From NCBI GenBank assembly GCA_030529305.1, contig JAUMXD010000012.1:1-26973 (forward strand): 26,973 nt of DNA, in the 5' to 3' direction. The position numbers were made by a program, and so were the translations under genes. The notes under the pieces were generated by a model, which worked only from the letters and a program-made list of their open reading frames with translations, did no database searches and was not told the origin of the DNA. Shown in pieces: positions 6,913-14,774 of the stretch (its first letter is position 1; each line of letters opens with the position of its first letter). The stretch is from Allobrachymonas sp. Its GTDB lineage: Bacteria; Pseudomonadota; Gammaproteobacteria; Burkholderiales; Burkholderiaceae.

Positions 6913-7683
6913 TCAGAGCGTATGGCCAGGGTCGATATCGGCCTGCATCAACGCCTGGGTGTAGGGGTGTTGCGGCTGCGAGATGATGCTTTGTGCATCG
7001 CCTGTTTCCACGATCTCGCCTTTGTGGAGGATGGCGATGCGCTGGCACATTTTGCGCACCACGTGGATATCGTGTGAAATCAACACGCAAGGAATGCGCA
7101 GCCTTTGCTGAACCTCTTTGAGCAAGTGCAGAACTTGCGCCTGCACCGACATATCGAGGTTGGAAGTGGGCTCGTCAGCCACCAGCACCGACGGATTGAG
7201 CGACAGGGCGCGTGCAATGACGATGCGCTGGATTTCGCCGCCGCTGACTTCATGCGGGTAGCGTTTGAGGATTTCTGCCCGAACGCTGACCTGGTCGGCC
7301 AAGTCTTTGGCGGCTTGCTGCAAGTTTTGTGTTTGCCCGGCGAGCTTGAGCCCTTCTACCAAAGATTCGCCCACGCGCATGCGTGGGTTGAGCGAGGAGC
7401 GCGGGTCTTGAAAAATCATTTGCAGCCGCGACCAGTGCGCCCGCAGCTTGCGGCCTTCAAGGCTGGTGACTTCGGTATCGCCCACGCGGATGGTGCCTGA
7501 AGTGGGGCGCTCCAGCCGCACAATCATTTTGCCGATGGTGGTTTTGCCGCAGCCGCTTTCGCCGACCAGGCCGAATATTTCGTCATCTGCAACTGAAAAG
7601 CTGACCTCGTTGACCGCCAGCGTGCGTTGCCGCGCGAGCAAACCGCTTTGGTAAGCCTTGCTGACTTTTTCAACGATTAGCAT
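6913..7683 (-). CDS. ABC importer ATP-binding protein (NikE/DppF type)
   Basis: This is the second ATPase of a nickel/peptide-type ABC importer, acting at the inner face of the cytoplasmic membrane. The 256-residue product has Walker A GESGCGKTT (41-49), a Q-loop in MIFQDPRSSLNPRM, signature VSGGE (146-150), Walker B VLVADEPTSNLD (from 166) and the switch His204 in LISHDIHVV. The start at 7683 (MLIVEKVSKAYQ) is supported by AGGAG 7 nt upstream. Upstream in-frame starts would add residues with no family match. It overlaps the 3' end of the preceding ATPase gene by 14 nt, so the two are probably translationally coupled. It is the last gene of the operon. Confidence 0.9.
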   Translation of the reverse strand: MLIVEKVSKAYQSGLLARQRTLAVNEVSFSVADDEIFGLVGESGCGKTTIGKMIVRLERPTSGTIRVGDTEVTSLEGRKLRAHWSRLQMIFQDPRSSLNPRMRVGESLVEGLKLAGQTQNLQQAAKDLADQVSVRAEILKRYPHEVSGGEIQRIVIARALSLNPSVLVADEPTSNLDMSVQAQVLHLLKEVQQRLRIPCVLISHDIHVVRKMCQRIAILHKGEIVETGDAQSIISQPQHPYTQALMQADIDPGHTL

Positions 7684-8755
7684 GGCGCTCTCCTGGGTGG
7701 TGGCAGCGCACCCAAACGGCAGCTTGTTCGGCACTGGCCGCCAGTTCGGGGCAGTGTGCGCGGCATTGCGCATCTGCGCGTGGGCAGCGAGGGTGAAAAG
7801 TGCAGCCCTGGGGCAGATTGATGAGGCTGGGGCTCAAGCCCGGTATGGGAACCATGCCGCGGCTGGGCATGGAAGCCAGCAAGCCCTGCGTGTAAGGGTG
7901 CTGCGGATGCGAGAGCACGGTTTGCGCCGGCCCCTGTTCAATGATTTTGCCGGCATACATCACGGCCAATGTGTCGCAGAAATGGGCCACTTCGATATCG
8001 TGCGTAATCATCAGCAGGGTTTTGCCAGCGGTGAGTTGATCCAGCAATTGCACGACGCGGGCGCGCAAAATGCGATCCAGCCCTGTGGTGGGTTCATCGG
8101 CCACCAGAAAGCCCGGGTTGCGTGCCGTGCCCATCGCGATCAAAACCCGCCGGTTCATGCCACCGGAGAGTTCGTGCGGAAAGCGCGAGGCGGTTGATGC
8201 AGGCAGGGCGACCTGTTGCAAACGCTCTGCCACGCGCTGGCGTAAACGGCGCAAGCCCCAGCGTGAAAGCTGCGGCTCCAGAGATTCGGCCAGTTGCACG
8301 CCCGTTTGCAGCAAAGGGTTGAGTGCAGACAGGTGCTGGGGAATCAGGCCGATTTCTTGACCGCGCAGCGCATGAATTTCGCGTTGCGGCATCTGGAGCA
8401 CATCGCGCCCATCAAACAAAACTTGCCCGCGCACATGGGCATTGCCCGGCAGCAGGCGAAACAGGGTTTGCGCCAAAACCGATTTGCCGCAGCCCGACTC
8501 GCCGATGATGGCCATGCGCTGGCCCGCGCGCAGCTTCAAATCAATGCCATTGACAGCATGCACAGGCCCTGCCGGCGTGGCAAACCAGGTGTGCAAGTCT
8601 GCAATTTCGAGGATGACAGGAGACGTTGCGTGCTGGGGATTTTGCGCCGCGGCTTGTGCACCGTGCTTTGTTGTGCCGTAGCAAGAAGTGGCCTGGCAGG
8701 CAGGCGGTGCATCTGCAACATTTGTGGCGGGTGGCTGAGGGGTTGGCGCGTGCAT
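7670..8755 (-). CDS. ABC importer ATP-binding protein (NikD/DppD type)
   Basis: This is the first ATPase of the importer. The 361-residue product has an unusual N-terminal extension of about 45 residues rich in Pro, Ala and His before the ABC domain starts near VILEIADLHTWF. Walker A is GESGCGKS (85-92). The signature reads LSGGM (196-200), with Met where Gln is commoner. Walker B is FLVADEPTTGLD and the switch His is in MITHDIEVA. The C-terminal oligopeptide/nickel-type domain includes QGCTFHPRCPRADAQCRAHC with clustered cysteines, typical of DppD/OppD proteins. The start at 8755 shares one nucleotide with the permease stop (TGATG), implying coupled translation. Confidence 0.88.
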   Translation of the reverse strand: MHAPTPQPPATNVADAPPACQATSCYGTTKHGAQAAAQNPQHATSPVILEIADLHTWFATPAGPVHAVNGIDLKLRAGQRMAIIGESGCGKSVLAQTLFRLLPGNAHVRGQVLFDGRDVLQMPQREIHALRGQEIGLIPQHLSALNPLLQTGVQLAESLEPQLSRWGLRRLRQRVAERLQQVALPASTASRFPHELSGGMNRRVLIAMGTARNPGFLVADEPTTGLDRILRARVVQLLDQLTAGKTLLMITHDIEVAHFCDTLAVMYAGKIIEQGPAQTVLSHPQHPYTQGLLASMPSRGMVPIPGLSPSLINLPQGCTFHPRCPRADAQCRAHCPELAASAEQAAVWVRCHHPGERHANR

Positions 8756-9636
8756 CACAAATCGGCCCCGTGCATGCGGATGGGGTCGCTGACTTCTTTG
8801 AGCCACGAGCCCAGGGTGTTGAAAGAAATCACGCTCAGCGCAATGGCTAGCCCCGGAAACAGCATGGTTTGCGGCGCTTGCTCCATGAAAGAAATGCTGG
8901 ACTGGATCATGGCCCCCCATTCAGGCGTAGGGGGTTGTGCGGCCAGCCCCAGAAAGCTCAGGCTCGTGATGTGCAAAATGGCCGAGCCAATATCCAGCGT
9001 GGCCAGTGCAAATACCGGCGTAATGACGTTGGGCAGGATGTGCTTGCGCATGATGTAGGTTCTGCTGCCCCCCATGAGTCTGGCGCCTTGCACATAGGTT
9101 TGCTCTTTGACTTGCAGCACCAGGCTGCGAATCATGCGGGCGTAGCTGACCCACCAGGTCAGACTCAGGGCGATGACCACGCTGGTAGAAGAAGGCCCCA
9201 GCACGCCCACGAATGCAATGGCAAAGATCGTGCCGGGCAAAGACAGCAACAAATCGACCACGCGCATGATGAGCTGATCCAACATACCACCCATAAAGCC
9301 AGCTACAAGGCCAACCAGCGTGCCCAGGCTGGCGCCGATCAGTACCACCGCTACCGCTGTAACCAGCGAGGTGCGGGTGCCAAATACCACGCGCGAGAAA
9401 ATGTCGCGCCCGTGGTTATCGGTGCCGAACCAGTGGGTGCCGTTCAAGGCGCTCAAGCGTCGGCTCAGGTCCATTTGGTTGGGGTCTGCCGTGGCGAATA
9501 AGGATGGCATGCAGGCCATCCATACCAGTAGCAGCAAAAAGCAAGCTGCCAGTACCACGCCGGGGCGCCATTTGCCGGGCAAAGCAGGCAATGCGCTTGG
9601 GCGCGCGGCAAGCGTTGGGGGCATGGCCTTATCCAT
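8755..9636 (-). CDS. ABC importer permease (NikC/DppC type)
   Basis: This is an inner-membrane permease subunit. The 293-residue product starts with a cytoplasmic tail and a first membrane segment around residues 27-44. The family motif HWFGTDNHGRDIFSRV follows at 68-83. Further hydrophobic segments lie near 92-115, 132-165, 200-225 and 255-275. The EAA coupling loop, which contacts the ATPase, lies at 181-203 (GARLMGG through HILPN). Genes overlap on both sides: 8 nt with the upstream permease and 1 nt with the downstream ATPase. Confidence 0.9.
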   Translation of the reverse strand: MDKAMPPTLAARPSALPALPGKWRPGVVLAACFLLLLVWMACMPSLFATADPNQMDLSRRLSALNGTHWFGTDNHGRDIFSRVVFGTRTSLVTAVAVVLIGASLGTLVGLVAGFMGGMLDQLIMRVVDLLLSLPGTIFAIAFVGVLGPSSTSVVIALSLTWWVSYARMIRSLVLQVKEQTYVQGARLMGGSRTYIMRKHILPNVITPVFALATLDIGSAILHITSLSFLGLAAQPPTPEWGAMIQSSISFMEQAPQTMLFPGLAIALSVISFNTLGSWLKEVSDPIRMHGADL

Positions 9637-10588
9637 GATGGCGTGCCCCTGGTTTGATGCGTGGATCCAGCAGCGTGTAAAGGGTATCCACAGCGAAGTT
9701 GATCGTTACGAAGATCACGGCAACGATCAGCACGAAGCCGGCAATGGCGGTGTAGTCGCGGCTCAAAACCGAAGACATCATGAAGCTGCCGATGCCAGGC
9801 CAGCCGAAGATGTTTTCGACGATGACTGCGCCGCCCAGCAACGCTCCCAGATCCAGGCCCAGCTGCGTCAGAATGGGTACGGCGGCGTTGCGCAAAGCGT
9901 GCCGCCAGATCACGGTGCCTGTGCCAACGCCGCGTGCATAGGCGGCATTGACATAGTCTTGCCCCAAGGCATCGAGCATGGATTCGCGCGATATGCGCAA
10001 CAGGCGGGCGACTTGATGCAGCCCCAAGGCGATGGTGGGCAAAACCAGATTTTTGGCTTGGCCGTAACCGTAAGAGGGCAGCCAGCCCAGGCGAATGCTG
10101 AACAGCAAGACGAGCAGCAAGGCCAGCCAGAAAGAGGGCACCGAAGAGCCGATAGAGGCCAGTACATTGCCCAGGCTATCGAGCCAGGAATTTTTCTTGA
10201 CAGCAGCGAGGATGCCGAGCGTAACCCCCACGCAGGCAGAAAACATCAGGGCGGTGATGGCCAGCAGCACAGTGGCGGGAAAGCGGTCGATGAACTCTTC
10301 CCACACCGGGTTGCCCGTGCGCAGCGATGTGCCCAAGTCGCCGGCCAGCATATTGCTCATCCAGGCCGTGTATTGCTGCACGAAGGGTTGATCCAGGCCT
10401 TTGCTCTTCAAAAAGGCAAGAACGGCCTCGCGTGTGGGTTCGTTGCCCGTTTCGGCCGTCAAAATGCGCTCGGCAGGATTGCCAGGCGCAAAAAACATGA
10501 TGGAAAAAGCAATGAGCGAAGCCGCCAGCACCGTGAGCAAGGCCCACGGTGCCCGGCGTAGCAGCATGGTTGGAAGGGAACCCAACAT
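9629..10588 (-). CDS. ABC importer permease (NikB/DppB type)
   Basis: This is the other inner-membrane permease subunit. The 319-residue product has an N-terminal membrane segment with APGNPAE just after it, the NikB/DppB-type periplasmic segment KGLDQPFVQQYTAW and GDLGTSLRTGNPV (83-95), then five further hydrophobic segments. The EAA loop is at 211-235 (DYVNAAYARG through RHALRNA). It ends VDTLYTLLDPRIKPG, the usual family C-terminus. I kept the ATG at 10588. An in-frame ATG at 10567 (MLLRRAPW) is equally possible, because neither has a strong Shine-Dalgarno. It starts 10 nt after the substrate-binding protein gene. Confidence 0.9.
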   Translation of the reverse strand: MLGSLPTMLLRRAPWALLTVLAASLIAFSIMFFAPGNPAERILTAETGNEPTREAVLAFLKSKGLDQPFVQQYTAWMSNMLAGDLGTSLRTGNPVWEEFIDRFPATVLLAITALMFSACVGVTLGILAAVKKNSWLDSLGNVLASIGSSVPSFWLALLLVLLFSIRLGWLPSYGYGQAKNLVLPTIALGLHQVARLLRISRESMLDALGQDYVNAAYARGVGTGTVIWRHALRNAAVPILTQLGLDLGALLGGAVIVENIFGWPGIGSFMMSSVLSRDYTAIAGFVLIVAVIFVTINFAVDTLYTLLDPRIKPGARHHG

Positions 10589-10598
10589 GCCGGGCGCT

Positions 10599-12209
10599 TT
10601 ACGGCTCGATGGAGATCATGCTCATATCGATCGCATAGACCGAAGCAGGGAAGGTGAAGTTCTTGACCTTCTTGTTGTGCGCAACGATCTTCTCGATGTC
10701 GTACAGCGGGATCATGGCGTGCTCGCTTTGCAGCAGGGCATAGACCTTGGCGTAGTCTTCATCGGCATGGGTTTTGAGCGCGGCGTCGATCAGCCGATCC
10801 AGCTCGGCGCTGTGCAGCGATGCCACCCAGGATGACTTGGAATGGTATTTGCCAGTGAGCAACCATTCGGGCAGGCCCGGCACGCCATAACTGTGGTGCA
10901 GGTAGATGTCGTAGTTGCCCTTCTTGCCCTCTTCCCAGGCGGCGCCGCTTTCCATGGTCAGGATATTGACGTCCACGCCAATCTGCTTGTAGGCGTTTTG
11001 CAGATAAACGGCAATCGGCTCGGAATTGGCTTCGAAGCGCGGCACCAGGTATTTGAGACTGAGTTTCTTGCCGTCTTTTTCGCGTATGCCGTCGGCCCCC
11101 ATTTTCCAGCCAGCCTCATCCAGCAGCTTCTTGGCCAGTTCCGGGTCGTATTTGTATTCCATGCCGGCCAGGCCCTTGGCGAAGGGGTAATGGGGCGGAA
11201 TGATGGCCCAGGCGGGCGCTGCGGCATTGGCCAGCAGGCCCTTGACCATGGCAGTGCGATCCAGTGCGGCATTGAGGGCCTGGCGCACGCGGATATCGGC
11301 CGTGGGGCCTTGCTTGGTGTTCATCTCCACTACCTGGTAGCGGCCGTAGGAGCGTTTTTCCACGGTGAGTTTGGGGTCGTTCTGCATGGTGGGAACAGCC
11401 TCAAACGGAATGGTGGAGTGGTGATCGGCCGCGCCGATGATGTCCACGTCGCCTGCGCGCAGCGCCGCGACCGATGCCTGATCGTCGGGAATCACCTTGT
11501 AAACGATGCGGTCGATCAAGGGGCCTTGGCCTTCCTGGGCGTTGACGCGTTCCAGCTCGGCACTCAGCGCTTTGGCATAGGCCGTTACCTTGAACTTGCC
11601 AGTGCCTATCCAGGTTTGGGGCTTGATCTTGTCGGTTTCTGACCAGGCTGTTTCAAGCGATTGGGGGGAGGGCACAATGGCTTTGGAGTCAGAGGCCAGC
11701 GTTTTGGTGAACAAGGCGTCTGCAGCGTTCAGTTTGACCTCAATGGTTTTGCCATCAATCTCTTTGACAGAGGCAATCGCTTGGAAAGAGCTTTTTTGCG
11801 GGCCTTTTTGCAGCCAGTTAAAGAACCAGGCAGCCGTTTTGGCATCCCACTTGACGCCATCGTGGAACTCAATGCCATCGGCCAGGGTGAATGTGTAGGT
11901 GGTCTTGTCGGCAGACACATCCACTTTGCTCACAAGCCGACCCGGATGGGCGCTGCCTTGATCGTCCATTTGCAGGAAAGTGTCGAACACATTGCGCTTC
12001 ATCTCCGAGCGGGAGTTGAAGTCTGCCGGGCCGCCAACAACCAGCGTTTGAATATCGCTGTTGGCTGTTTGGGCCGCGGCAGCAGAAGCGCCCGATGTGG
12101 CCTTGGATGCGTCTGGGCGCGAGCAGCCTGCCGCCAAAGTCAGGGCTGCGCATGCGCACAAAGTTGCCAACGAACGTTGTGCCAAAGGCGAACGGAGTGC
12201 TTGCTTCAT
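10599..12209 (-). CDS. Substrate-binding lipoprotein of ABC importer, NikA-like
   Basis: This is a periplasmic solute-binding protein of family 5 (peptide/nickel). The 536-residue precursor has a lipoprotein signal peptide with lipobox LAAGC and acylated Cys29, then a low-complexity Ser/Ala linker. Typical family segments follow: TYTFTLADGIEFHDGVKWDA, TGKFKVTAY, RVRQALNAALDR and YDPELAKKLLDEAGW. YLHHSYGVP (His438-His439) aligns by eye with FHRTWGAP of E. coli NikA, whose His416 ligates the nickel chelate. That favours nickel or a metal-metallophore over peptides. The PRPFR stretch of NikA with carboxylate-binding Arg137 appears as SDSKA, so the chelator may differ. AAGGAG lies 9 nt before the ATG. 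It is the first gene of the operon, behind a long 5' leader. Confidence 0.85.
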   Translation of the reverse strand: MKQALRSPLAQRSLATLCACAALTLAAGCSRPDASKATSGASAAAAQTANSDIQTLVVGGPADFNSRSEMKRNVFDTFLQMDDQGSAHPGRLVSKVDVSADKTTYTFTLADGIEFHDGVKWDAKTAAWFFNWLQKGPQKSSFQAIASVKEIDGKTIEVKLNAADALFTKTLASDSKAIVPSPQSLETAWSETDKIKPQTWIGTGKFKVTAYAKALSAELERVNAQEGQGPLIDRIVYKVIPDDQASVAALRAGDVDIIGAADHHSTIPFEAVPTMQNDPKLTVEKRSYGRYQVVEMNTKQGPTADIRVRQALNAALDRTAMVKGLLANAAAPAWAIIPPHYPFAKGLAGMEYKYDPELAKKLLDEAGWKMGADGIREKDGKKLSLKYLVPRFEANSEPIAVYLQNAYKQIGVDVNILTMESGAAWEEGKKGNYDIYLHHSYGVPGLPEWLLTGKYHSKSSWVASLHSAELDRLIDAALKTHADEDYAKVYALLQSEHAMIPLYDIEKIVAHNKKVKNFTFPASVYAIDMSMISIEP

Positions 12210-12433
12210 GATTGATAGCTCCTTTGAAAAATCAAGGTTTTTGTTTGCGAGAGAACTACTTGCGATGCCGCCAGAAAACAGTGCCTGAAAGCAGCAAATC
12301 GGGCGGTTGCCTCAAAGTCATAGCGCGTTGCTTTGCCATGAAATGGCTGCTTCAAAAGCGCTTTGCCGGGCAGCCAAGCCGATTCAGGCGTGCCCGGCTG
12401 GTGCGTAAACCGGCGGCATGCTATCACATGAAA
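12210..12433 (-). other. Long structured 5' leader of the ABC importer operon
   Basis: About 220 nt separate the predicted promoter from the first ORF. The plus-strand inverted repeat gccgggca (12365-12372) with tgcccggc (12391-12398) forms a perfect 8-bp stem around an 18-nt inner region. Further downstream in the transcript, AGCGC and GCGCT arms enclose a small GCCAT/ATGGC hairpin. I could not match it to a riboswitch class I know, including nickel-cobalt. A long minus-strand frame crosses the region but looks spurious. Confidence 0.4.
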
Positions 12434-12461
12434 ATTATCTTTTTTATGAATTAGATTGAAA
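12434..12461 (-). promoter_or_regulatory. Candidate promoter of the ABC importer operon
   Basis: In minus sense TTTCAA (plus 12456-12461) is followed after 16 bp by GATAAT (plus 12434-12439), in an AT-rich pocket within otherwise GC-rich DNA. Both hexamers are close to sigma-70 consensus. No convincing NikR palindrome is present. A weak resemblance of the -10 region to half a Fur site is not enough to call. Confidence 0.45.
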
Positions 12462-12562
12462 CTTGTTTTCAGTTTTGCTCGGCCAACAGCATCGTCTTTC
12501 ATCGGTGAATGCAAAGACAATGCGCAATTCAGATAGCGCCTCATTTTCGAGGAGTGTGCTTC

Positions 12563-12568
12563 TACAAT
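12563..12568 (+). promoter_or_regulatory. Candidate -10 of glnS (leaderless)
   Basis: TACAAT ends 7 nt before the glnS ATG (TACAATcggcggcATG). The nearest Shine-Dalgarno-like GAGGAG (12549-12554) is 21 nt from the ATG and upstream of the -10, so it cannot serve translation of this transcript. No clear -35 is visible. Confidence 0.5.
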
Positions 12569-12575
12569 CGGCGGC

Positions 12576-14402
12576 ATGACTACCGAAAAAAACACCCCAG
12601 AAGCATCCGTCAAACCCAGCAATTTTTTGCGCCAGATCATTGAATCTGATTTGCAAAAAGGCACCCATGCTCAGCGCCATTGGGGCGGCAGCCCGGGCGA
12701 TGCGGCCCACCATCAGGCCGGCGCGTTGGATGTAGCCAAAATCCGTACGCGCTTTCCGCCCGAGCCCAATGGCTATTTGCACGTGGGGCACGCCAAAAGC
12801 ATTTGCCTGAACTTTGGCATGGCCCAGGATTACGGCGGCATTTGCCACCTGCGCTTTGACGACACCAACCCCGAAAAAGAAAACGTGGAATACGTCAACA
12901 GCATCACTGATTCGGTGCAATGGCTGGTGGGCAAGGCGTGGGAACAAAACGGCTGCGAGCACCTGTACTTCGCAAGCAATTATTTCGATTTCATGCACCG
13001 TGCGGCGGTGTACCTGATTGAGCAGGGCTTGGCTTATGTGGACGAGCAAACGCCCGAACAGATGCGCGAGAACCGCGGCGACTTCGGCAAGCCTGGGGTA
13101 GATAGCCCTTTCCGTACCCGCACCGTGGCCGAGAACCTGGCCCGCTTTGAAGAGATGCGCCAAGGCAAGCTGGCCGATGGTGCAGCCGTGCTGCGCGCCA
13201 AGATTGATATGGCGCATCCCAACATCAATATGCGCGACCCGGCCATCTACCGCATTCGCCGCGCGCACCACCACAACACGGGTGATGCCTGGTGCATCTA
13301 TCCCATGTACACCTTTGCGCACCCGATTGAAGATGCGCTCGAAAACATCACCCACAGCTTTTGCACGCTGGAGTTTGAAGACCAGCGCCCGTTTTACGAC
13401 TGGGTGACGGCTCATCTGGTGCAAGGCGGCTTGATTTCTGCGCCACCGCCGCACCAGTACGAATTTGCCCGACTCAACCTCACTTATGTCGTCACCAGCA
13501 AGCGCAAACTCAAGCTGCTGGTGGATGATGGTCATGTGCAAGGCTGGGACGATCCGCGCATGCCCACCATTGTTGGCCTGCGCCGCCGCGGCTTTACGCC
13601 TGAAGCGATTCGTTTGTTTGCCGAGCGCATCGGCGTGAGCAAGGCCGATAGCTGGATTGACTACAGCGTGCTGGAAGGTGCGCTGCGCGATACGCTCGAC
13701 CCCGTCGCACCGCGTGCCATGGCCGTGCTTGATCCGGTCAAGCTCACCATCACCAATTGGGATGAAATCATGGGCGCAGGCCAGCTCGATGAATGCAAGG
13801 CGCCTGTGCACCCGCACCACCCCGAAATGGGCAGCCGTACCCTGCGCATGGGCAAGCAGCTGTGGGTAGAGCGCGAAGACTTCATGGAAGTGCCCAGCAA
13901 AGGCTACTTCCGCCTGTACCCGCCGCATACCAACCCCAATACGGGCGAGGCCAAAGAGGGCAGCAAGGTGCGCCTGAAATACGGCCATGTGGTGCAATGC
14001 ACAGGTTTTGAAAAAGACGCCAACGGCCAGGTGACCGAGGTGCGGGTGGAACTGATCCCCGACACCAAATCGGGCACGCCTGGTGCGGACAGCATCAAGG
14101 TCAAGGGTGTGATCGGCTGGGTGGGCGCCGAAGATGGCGTGCAGGCCGAAGTGCGCCTGTACGACCGCCTGTTTACTGAGGCCCAGCCTGACGCTGGCGG
14201 CCGCGACTTTTTGTCGGTCATCAATCCCAACAGCTTGCAGATTGTTCAGGGCTGGGTGGAGCCATCGGCCACACAGGCTGCGCCTGAAAGCCACTTTCAG
14301 TTCGAGCGCTTGGGCTATTTCGTGACCGACCAGAAACTGCACCAGCCGGGCAAGCCCGTGTTCAACCGCATCACGGGCCTGCGTGATTCGTGGGGCAAGT
14401 GA
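12576..14402 (+). CDS. glnS: Glutaminyl-tRNA synthetase
   Basis: This class I aminoacyl-tRNA synthetase charges tRNA-Gln directly with glutamine. The 608-residue product carries the HIGH-type motif in RFPPEPNGYLHVGHAKS (HVGH at 69-72) and the KMSKS-type motif as TSKRK (307-311). DDTNPEKE and IYPMYTFAHPIEDALENITHS are further family signatures. The C-terminal anticodon-binding beta-barrels extend to the end. Compared with E. coli GlnS as I recall it, there is an insertion of roughly 20 residues (about 28-55, containing HWGGSPGDAAHH) before the catalytic core. The start has no Shine-Dalgarno. A terminator lies 130 nt downstream. Confidence 0.97.
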   Translation: MTTEKNTPEASVKPSNFLRQIIESDLQKGTHAQRHWGGSPGDAAHHQAGALDVAKIRTRFPPEPNGYLHVGHAKSICLNFGMAQDYGGICHLRFDDTNPEKENVEYVNSITDSVQWLVGKAWEQNGCEHLYFASNYFDFMHRAAVYLIEQGLAYVDEQTPEQMRENRGDFGKPGVDSPFRTRTVAENLARFEEMRQGKLADGAAVLRAKIDMAHPNINMRDPAIYRIRRAHHHNTGDAWCIYPMYTFAHPIEDALENITHSFCTLEFEDQRPFYDWVTAHLVQGGLISAPPPHQYEFARLNLTYVVTSKRKLKLLVDDGHVQGWDDPRMPTIVGLRRRGFTPEAIRLFAERIGVSKADSWIDYSVLEGALRDTLDPVAPRAMAVLDPVKLTITNWDEIMGAGQLDECKAPVHPHHPEMGSRTLRMGKQLWVEREDFMEVPSKGYFRLYPPHTNPNTGEAKEGSKVRLKYGHVVQCTGFEKDANGQVTEVRVELIPDTKSGTPGADSIKVKGVIGWVGAEDGVQAEVRLYDRLFTEAQPDAGGRDFLSVINPNSLQIVQGWVEPSATQAAPESHFQFERLGYFVTDQKLHQPGKPVFNRITGLRDSWGK

Positions 14403-14532
14403 AGCGGGCAGCGTTGTATCGCGCTGCCAATGCTGCTGGACATGAGTGCACTTCGCTGATCAGGTACCGAAAAGCGCCTTGACCTTTGGGTGAGCCAACC
14501 CAGCTGCTGTGCTCCCACTGAAGCGGCAACAA

Positions 14533-14562
14533 AAAAGCCCCTGAATCACTTCAGGGGCTTTT
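14533..14562. terminator. Bidirectional terminator between glnS and the PBP7-like gene
   Basis: A perfect 13-bp stem, aaaagcccctgaa with ttcaggggctttt, has a TCAC loop. A-rich and T-rich flanks make it usable on both strands, serving glnS and the convergent peptidoglycan peptidase gene. Confidence 0.88.
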
Positions 14563-14774
14563 CCTTTGCATGGCGTGTGCGTCAATGAGGCAGATCAGTC
14601 GCTTGTGCCACGGGCGTTGCGAGTTGCGCAGCGATTGGCTGGGGCAGCTTTGTGCTCATTGCAGGATCAGACGGCGCTAAGTCGCATGAGATTGGCAAAG
14701 CTGTTCATCGCAAAGCCAATCGGCCGCGTGGTTACGCTACAGGTCAGTGGGCGTGTCGGCGCACGCCATCACCT

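Noticed and set aside
12210..12461. Possible NikR operator or NiCo riboswitch before the NikA-like operon
   Set aside because: There is no GTATGA-N16-TCATAC-like palindrome and none of the conserved NiCo purine-rich junctions that I can recall. I kept it only as an unclassified structured leader.
12206..12664. A 152-codon minus-strand frame across the glnS/importer intergenic region
   Set aside because: It overlaps the glnS start and the importer leader, lacks a Shine-Dalgarno and has no recognisable domain.
12444..14342. A 632-codon open frame on the minus strand opposite glnS
   Set aside because: It is the antisense shadow of glnS, whose product has all catalytic motifs. The shadow protein is His/Ala/Gly-rich without any family feature, as expected in GC-biased DNA.
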